Shown in pieces: positions 33,804 through 39,086 of a DNA stretch of 39,086 nucleotides (position 1 is its first letter; each line of letters opens with the position of its first letter). The stretch lies in assembly GCA_009773555.1 (NCBI GenBank), contig WSXZ01000056.1:1-39086 (forward strand). The letters are read 5' to 3'. The position numbers were made by a program, and so were the translations under genes. The stretch is from Methylocystaceae bacterium (GTDB lineage Bacteria > Pseudomonadota > Alphaproteobacteria > Rhizobiales > Beijerinckiaceae). A model generated the notes under the pieces. It did no database searches. It was not told where the DNA came from and worked only from the letters and a program-made list of their open reading frames with translations.

Positions 33804-34619
33804 ATGGAAGCCATCAATGCGGTCACGCTCAATACATGCTTTGAATCGGATGAATCCATTCGTGGGCGCCGTTCGGAAGAGGTCGGCGTAATTGTCTTAA
33901 ATCGGCAATTCGCGACCGCCGAAGATCAATCTCTCGATCACGAAGTGAATGTGTTGCGCGCGAAAGCGCGCTCGGCGCTGCAACTGGCGCAGCGTGAGCG
34001 GGATATAACCAAGGCGACGAGAGACCGCATCCAGGAAGCCGTAGACCGCGCCAACAATTTTTCTGCTGCGATCCAGAGAAGGCTTTCCAGATTCGTCAAT
34101 CTTGACAAGCGGATCGCTGAAGAGTGCGCGGCATCGATACTTCGTTCGACAGGACAAGAGGCGGGCCGCGCGCTCGAGCTATCACCGAAAACGAAGAGGC
34201 TCGCTGAAAGGATTTTCTCTCTTGAAAATCAATCGGCCTCGTTTCGACGCGCTTCAGATTGCCTTCGTAAAGACCTCGCGAACGCCGAAAGCAGTCTGAA
34301 GTTAGCCGAGGGCGAAGTTAAAAAGGCGGCTGTCGCTGTCGCCGCGGCTGAAATGGAGCCGATCGCGGCTGAATTGGCGCGCGTTGAAAGTCTGGCGGCG
34401 ACGCTTCGGCGTCTTCTTCTGGGATACGGCGCTCTCCGCCATGACGGGGGCTTTCTGCCGATGAGCAGCGCGACCGCGCAGCTTCTCAGGGCGCCGCCGA
34501 AGAATGCAATGGTGGGCGGAAGCGTGCATTGCTTCGAGGCCACCGCGCAATGGGCATCCTATTTGCAACAGCTCGGTATCGATAGCGAGGCGACGCTCGA
34601 TGCGAAAGTGCGTTGGTGA
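33804..34619 (+). CDS. Coiled-coil hypothetical protein
   Basis: 271 residues from ATG 33804 with GGAGGG 8 bases upstream; the in-frame start at 33777 lacks a site. No signal peptide. The centre (about residues 45-200) is almost entirely helical with heptad-like spacing of Leu/Ala and many Glu/Arg/Lys ('AKARSALQLAQRERDITKATRD', then 'AESSLKLAEGEVKKAAVAVA'), suggesting one or two long coiled coils. The C-terminal 60 residues are less charged ('GGFLPMSSATAQLLRAP', 'VHCFEATAQWASYLQQLG'). I do not recognise it. It lies 149 bp ahead of the polyketide-synthase-like gene in the same direction. The gap is AT-rich, so separate promoters are possible. Confidence 0.6.
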   Translation: MEAINAVTLNTCFESDESIRGRRSEEVGVIVLNRQFATAEDQSLDHEVNVLRAKARSALQLAQRERDITKATRDRIQEAVDRANNFSAAIQRRLSRFVNLDKRIAEECAASILRSTGQEAGRALELSPKTKRLAERIFSLENQSASFRRASDCLRKDLANAESSLKLAEGEVKKAAVAVAAAEMEPIAAELARVESLAATLRRLLLGYGALRHDGGFLPMSSATAQLLRAPPKNAMVGGSVHCFEATAQWASYLQQLGIDSEATLDAKVRW

Positions 34620-34768
34620 GTGTGTTGCAACACAGATATTTTCATGTGCGGGCGCGATAAAGCGCAAGCGGACAAGATGACGAAGAGAACATTAAAGCGC
34701 AATAAGCATTGCTGAAATAAGCTTTTAGCCGTGTTCTTTGGACACAAGCTGAACTCGAGGAGATATAG

Positions 34769-37700
34769 ATGGAAACGGTGATCGCCATCACTCCGAGCCA
34801 TTGCCTCGACCCGCAAATCGCCATTGCCGCCTGCAAGGCGGGCGAGACTGGCGTCCTCGATTTGGGGTGGCGTGCAGACGCCTCCGCCATCACTGACGCG
34901 ATAAACGCTCTGCGGAAGTCGGTGGGCGTCCGCGGAACATGGGGCGTCAGATGGGACGCCGCCGCAGGGCCTTACCGGGATCTGAACGAACTTTCGCAGC
35001 TCACGCAAGGCAAAGTTCCGCTTCTTGTTTTTGCGGGCGTAAAGGCGCGAGAGGCGGCGGATTTACTCAAGTCCGCGAAAGAGTTGGCGCAACGAGTCCT
35101 GCTCGAGGTCCATGATCTCGACTCGGCGCTGCTCGCAGAGGCGGAAGGCTTCGACGGACTCATCGTGAAAGGCCACGAGGCCGGGGGATGGATCGGCTCC
35201 GCCACCTCATTCATTCTGCTGCAGGAATTGAGCGGGAAGGTCCAGATTCCCTACTGGATACAGGGCGGCGTCCATATGCGCAGCGCGGCGGCAGCCGTGC
35301 TTTCCGGCGCGCGCGGCGTCGTTCTCGCCGAGCAGCTTTGGTTGACGGAAGAGGGGCCGAGCGCGTCCGCAGAGCAAAAAAAGCTCTGGAGCCAATTCGA
35401 CGGCAGCGAAACGATCGTCGCCGGGCGAGGCGCTGATCTGTTTCGTCTTTCCGCTCGACACGGTCGAGGCAAGCTCCGCGAGCTGGAAGTCGGCGTCGCC
35501 AAGGGCGACGACCTGCGGGATCTCTTGCGACGATTGTTGGCGGAAGACGCGCTCACGCCGCTCGCACAGGACATCGCCTTCGCCGCCTCGCTCGGGCGTC
35601 GCTACGGCACAACAGGACGCGTGATCGCCGCGCTGCGCGACGCAATAGCGCCCGCGATCGGCGAGGCCCGTGCGCAAAATGTGCTGCGACCCGACTCAGC
35701 GCTCGCCAAACTGCACGGCGCCCGTTTTCCAATTGTGCAGGGTCCGATGACGCGCGTCAGCGACGTCGCGCCCTTTGCCGACGCGGTGTCTCGGGCGGGA
35801 GGCTTGCCGTTCCTGGCGCTCGCCGTGATGCGCGGTGTGGAAGTGCGTTCGCTGCTGACGAAGACCAAAGAGCTGATGGGCGCGCGGCCTTGGGGCGTCG
35901 GCATCTTGGGCTTCATGCCGCTCGACCTGCGACAGGAGCAGATGGAGGCCATCCGCGACGTCAAGCCGCCTTTCGCGATTGTCGCCGGGGGCAGGCCGAG
36001 CCAGGCCAAGGAACTCGAAGCGCTGGGCATTTCCACCTATCTGCATGTGCCGTCGCCCGGTCTGCTGCAGGGTTTTATCAAGGAAGGCGCGCGCAAATTC
36101 ATTTTCGAAGGAAGCGAGTGCGGCGGGCACACCGGACCGCGCACAAGTTTCGTGCTGTGGGAGTCGGCTATCGAGACGCTTCTCAGCGCAAAGATTGATG
36201 ATCCCGAGACGGTGCAGATCCTCTTCGCCGGCGGCATTCATAACGGGCTTTCCGCCGCGATTGTTTCGGTGTTGGCGGCGCCGCTGGCCTCGAAGGGGAT
36301 GAAAGTCGGCGTGCTGATGGGCACCGCCTATCTCTTCACCGAAGAAGCGGTGCGAACCGGCGCCATCGTCAACGAATTTCAGGATCAAGCCATCGATTGC
36401 CGTGAGACTGCGCTGCTGCAATCGGGAGTCGGCTCATTCACACGCTGCGCCAACACCAGCTTTTGCGATGAGTTCGATAAGACGCGGCGCGATCTGATTT
36501 TGCAGGGCAAGTCGGAAGAAGAAATTCTCATGGCGCTCGAGCTGCTCAACATCGGGCGGCTGCGCATCGCATCAAAGGGCGTCGCACGCAACGAGAATCC
36601 TGCGGCCGAGGATAACAACGAGAAATACGTCAGCCTCGACGCCGAGGCGCAGCGCCGTGAAGGCATGTATATGATGGGCGAAGTCGCGCGTTTGCGCGAC
36701 TCGCGGTTGAGCATGGCCGAACTGCACCAGGCCGTCTCCTCCGGCGCTCAGGCGGCGCTGGCCCGCGGCGACAACCGTAAGAGTTCGCCAAAGCGAGAAC
36801 CGCGCGAAGAAATCGCCGTCGTCGGCATGGCCTGTCTGTTGCCGGGCGCGAATGACGTGCGCAGCTACTGGCGCAACATCATGCTGGCGGTCGATTCAGT
36901 TCGGGAGGTGACCGAGGATCGCTGGCGCGCGTCCGACTTCTACGACCCAAAACGCGGCGTGAAGGACAAGGTCTATTCGAAGTGGGGCGGCTTCCTTAAC
37001 GACGTCGCTTTTGACCCGACGCGTTACGGGATTCCGCCCGCCAGTCTGCGTTCCATCGAACCCGTGCAGCTCCTCGCGCTGCTGGTGTCGAGCATGGCGC
37101 TGGAAGACGCCGGCCTGGATCGCCGGCCGTTCCCGCGCGAGCGCACCGCGACGATTTTTGCCTCTGGCGGCATGAATGATCTCGGAACGATCTACATCTT
37201 CCGGACGTTGCTCGCGCATTATCTGCCGAAGGCCGAAGGCGTCTCCGAGGAAGCGCGCAAGCAGATCCTGGAGTCGCTCTATCAGGATGAGTTGCCGAAG
37301 TGGACGGAAGACTCCTTTCCGGGATTCCTCGGCAATGTCGTCGCCGGGCGCGTCGCCAATCGACTCGATCTGCGCGGCGCCAACTTCACCGTCGACGCCG
37401 CCTGCGCGTCCTCGCTCGCCGCGCTCGACGTCGGCATCAGACAGTTGCGCAGCGGCGACGCCGACATTGCGCTTGTCGGCGCGGTGGACGGCACCAACGG
37501 TCCCGTCAGCTTCATGTCCTTCGCGCAGACCCACGCGCTGTCGCCGCGCGGTCGCTGTCGCCCCTTCGATGATAGCGCGGACGGCATCGCCATTGGCGAA
37601 GGCGTCTGCGCCGTTGTGTTGAAGCGGCTCGCCGACGCCGAACGCGATGGCGACAGGATCTATTCCGTCATCAAGGGCATTGGCAGTTCAAGCGACGGCC

Positions 37701-39001
37701 ACAATCGCAGCCTGACGGCGCCGCATCCCGAAGGGCAGGTTCTGGCGCTCGAACGCGCCTATGCCGACGCCGGCGTCGATCCATCGAGCGTGACGCTGAT
37801 CGAGGCGCATGGCACCGGCACGTCGGTCGGCGACAAATCCGAGATCGGCGCGCTGAACATGGTCTTCGGTTCCGCGTCGGGAACGCCGCAGCGCTGCGCC
37901 GTCGGCTCTGTGAAGTCGATGATCGGCCACACGAAAGTCGCGGCGGGACTCGCGGCGCTCATCAAGGCGAGCCTCGCGCTCAAGCACCGCGTGCTGCCGC
38001 CGACCATCGGCGTCGAAAAACCGGTGTCAGGCGTCGATTTCGCCAAATCGCCTTTCTACATCAACACCGAAATTCGCCCCTGGCTGGGCGCCGGCGACAG
38101 CGCGCCGCGCCGTTGCGGCGTCAGCGCCTTCGGGTTTGGCGGCACCAACTTTCATACGGTGCTCGAAGAATATCGCGGCGACTTCCGGGTCTCCGACGCG
38201 CAGGACCTGAACCCGCGCGCGGCCGAAATCTTCGCCTTCAGCCGTTCGAGCATCGAGGCGATCGAAGAAGCAGCGCGGACTCTGCTGCAAGGCGTCGAGC
38301 AGGCGCAGGAGCTCGATCTCGCGCAGCTTGCCTACTCGGCGTCCCTGGACGACGCCAGGCTACGGCCGAAGAACGGCGGTCAGATCGTGCAGCTCGCCTT
38401 CGTGGCGAACTCGGTCGCCGACCTGAAGGGCAAGCTTGAATTCTTCCTGCGCAGCCATCAAGGCAAGGCGACGCTCAACGCGCCGAGCGGGATCTACTAT
38501 CGGAACCTGCAACATCGCGCCGACAGCGGCGCCGTCTGCTTCCTGTTCCCGGGGCAGGGATCGCAGCAGATCAACATGCTTCGCGATCTCGTCCTCGCGC
38601 GTCCGTGCGCATACGCCTTGTTCGAAAAGGCCGACGCGATGCTCAAGGGCGCGCTGCCGAAGCCGCTGTCGCAATATGTCTATCCCGTGCCTGTCTTCGG
38701 CAAGGAGGAGCGGGAGCGCCAGCAGGCCGCATTGAACGACACGCGCGTCGCGCAGCCGGCGCTCGGATTGGCGGGCCTCGCGGCCTATGACGCGCTGTCG
38801 GCCTTCGGCGTGAAGCCCAACTTCGTCGCCGGCCACAGCTACGGCGAATATGTCGCGCTCTGCGTCGCGGGGGTTCTGTCGCGCGAGGATCTTATCCGCA
38901 TCTCCGATGCGCGCGGCCGTATCTCCAAGGAGATATCCGTCGCACAGCCTGCGACGATGGCTGCGGTCAACGCCAACGAGAAGTGGACGCTAGTGTCCTG
39001 A
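34769..39001 (+). CDS. Type I PKS-like protein with tandem NMO/PfaD-like domains, KS and truncated AT
   Basis: 1410 residues as read, from ATG 34769 with GAGGAG upstream. Residues about 1-290 and 312-610 are two TIM-barrel nitronate monooxygenase-like (FMN, PfaD/enoylreductase-type) domains; flavin/active-site motifs are 'KGHEAGGW' (H136) and 'EGSECGGHTGP' (H454). A ketosynthase follows (about 680-1130) with the complete triad: C879 in 'VDAACASSL', H1014 in 'EAHGTGTSVGD' and H1054 in 'MIGHTKVAAG'. An acyltransferase begins near 1255 ('FLFPGQGSQ') with the nucleophile S1357 in 'GHSYGE'. The frame ends inside the AT after 'MAAVNANEK' at a probable insertion-sequence junction (38991). ACP, KR and other domains expected of an iterative PKS or polyunsaturated-lipid synthase are not seen. 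The original gene was presumably much longer. Confidence 0.85.
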   Translation: METVIAITPSHCLDPQIAIAACKAGETGVLDLGWRADASAITDAINALRKSVGVRGTWGVRWDAAAGPYRDLNELSQLTQGKVPLLVFAGVKAREAADLLKSAKELAQRVLLEVHDLDSALLAEAEGFDGLIVKGHEAGGWIGSATSFILLQELSGKVQIPYWIQGGVHMRSAAAAVLSGARGVVLAEQLWLTEEGPSASAEQKKLWSQFDGSETIVAGRGADLFRLSARHGRGKLRELEVGVAKGDDLRDLLRRLLAEDALTPLAQDIAFAASLGRRYGTTGRVIAALRDAIAPAIGEARAQNVLRPDSALAKLHGARFPIVQGPMTRVSDVAPFADAVSRAGGLPFLALAVMRGVEVRSLLTKTKELMGARPWGVGILGFMPLDLRQEQMEAIRDVKPPFAIVAGGRPSQAKELEALGISTYLHVPSPGLLQGFIKEGARKFIFEGSECGGHTGPRTSFVLWESAIETLLSAKIDDPETVQILFAGGIHNGLSAAIVSVLAAPLASKGMKVGVLMGTAYLFTEEAVRTGAIVNEFQDQAIDCRETALLQSGVGSFTRCANTSFCDEFDKTRRDLILQGKSEEEILMALELLNIGRLRIASKGVARNENPAAEDNNEKYVSLDAEAQRREGMYMMGEVARLRDSRLSMAELHQAVSSGAQAALARGDNRKSSPKREPREEIAVVGMACLLPGANDVRSYWRNIMLAVDSVREVTEDRWRASDFYDPKRGVKDKVYSKWGGFLNDVAFDPTRYGIPPASLRSIEPVQLLALLVSSMALEDAGLDRRPFPRERTATIFASGGMNDLGTIYIFRTLLAHYLPKAEGVSEEARKQILESLYQDELPKWTEDSFPGFLGNVVAGRVANRLDLRGANFTVDAACASSLAALDVGIRQLRSGDADIALVGAVDGTNGPVSFMSFAQTHALSPRGRCRPFDDSADGIAIGEGVCAVVLKRLADAERDGDRIYSVIKGIGSSSDGHNRSLTAPHPEGQVLALERAYADAGVDPSSVTLIEAHGTGTSVGDKSEIGALNMVFGSASGTPQRCAVGSVKSMIGHTKVAAGLAALIKASLALKHRVLPPTIGVEKPVSGVDFAKSPFYINTEIRPWLGAGDSAPRRCGVSAFGFGGTNFHTVLEEYRGDFRVSDAQDLNPRAAEIFAFSRSSIEAIEEAARTLLQGVEQAQELDLAQLAYSASLDDARLRPKNGGQIVQLAFVANSVADLKGKLEFFLRSHQGKATLNAPSGIYYRNLQHRADSGAVCFLFPGQGSQQINMLRDLVLARPCAYALFEKADAMLKGALPKPLSQYVYPVPVFGKEERERQQAALNDTRVAQPALGLAGLAAYDALSAFGVKPNFVAGHSYGEYVALCVAGVLSREDLIRISDARGRISKEISVAQPATMAAVNANEKWTLVS

Positions 39002-39086
39002 CTCTCAATTGGCGCCCAAAAACTCAAGCGGCGTCGGCGGTGACGAGCGCCGCGCGGGCCCGATGGATTTTTTCAAGGATAGCCTC
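38991..39086 (-). mobile_element. Probable end of an IS630-like insertion sequence
   Basis: The AT coding similarity ends abruptly at a TA (38991-38992), followed by 'gtgtcctgactctc', a plausible inverted-repeat terminus. On the minus strand an open frame enters from the window edge and ends after 20 codons, 'EAILEKIHRARAALVTADAA'. This resembles the C-terminal tail of IS630-type transposases ('...A-I-E-K-I-RARAAL'). Insertion at a TA dinucleotide fits that family. Only about 95 bp of the element are inside the window, so the family call is inference. Confidence 0.4.

Overview
The window reads as a high-GC alphaproteobacterial chromosome segment, most likely order Hyphomicrobiales (Rhizobiales). 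A methanotroph-type lineage such as Methylocystaceae is plausible, but this is inference: no marker gene such as 16S rRNA or pmoA lies here. Support comes from the petA-petB-petC operon with divergent trmL, the carB-greA and hom-glpX neighbourhoods, and the dispersed palindromic repeats.

Layout. (1) 1-2300: a small hypothetical protein on the minus strand, a SAM-dependent methyltransferase and a secreted protein. (2) 2300-3200: gene-poor DNA holding a decayed IS630-type transposase. (3) 3205-11793: a giant YadA-like trimeric autotransporter adhesin locus made of 14-residue (42-bp) head repeats. It is split by two single-base frameshifts that compensate each other, and it carries an internal copy of its stalk module. 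A secreted protein and a GT-A-like glycosyltransferase follow. (4) 13377-18700, minus strand: carB, greA, an ELM1-like gene and tRNA-Thr(CGT). The ELM1 frame runs straight through the tRNA. (5) 18900-23300: a candidate small RNA, cytochrome c plus GtrA, an ArsR regulator with an SRPBCC protein, hemF carrying an in-frame palindromic insertion, a membrane-anchored unknown and trmL. (6) 23566-26256: petABC for the cytochrome bc1 complex. The petC reading frame is broken so that the membrane anchor is out of frame. A SmbP-like protein follows. (7) 26839-32310: hom, glpX (with a substituted metal-ligand position), an RsmB-type rRNA methyltransferase and guaA (frame broken in the glutaminase domain). 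(8) 32310-33800: an accessory scar with an IS3-type transposase remnant, a small secreted protein and a truncated sulfotransferase. (9) 33804-39086: a coiled-coil protein and a type I polyketide-synthase-like gene whose N-terminus holds two tandem nitronate-monooxygenase/PfaD-like domains ahead of KS and AT. Its frame stops inside the AT domain at what looks like the end of an insertion sequence.

How the genes work together. The conserved part is housekeeping: pyrimidine/arginine precursor (carB), transcription (greA), heme (hemF), the bc1 respiratory complex, threonine/methionine (hom), Calvin-cycle or gluconeogenic bisphosphatase (glpX), ribosome and tRNA modification, and GMP synthesis. 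The accessory parts are a surface adhesin with a nearby glycosyltransferase, and a lipid or polyketide synthase locus. Both sit next to transposase debris.

Caution. Several normally essential genes (petC, guaA) and the adhesin show frame disruptions. Real mutation and assembly or sequencing error cannot be separated from the sequence alone. Read mapping at the stated junctions would decide.
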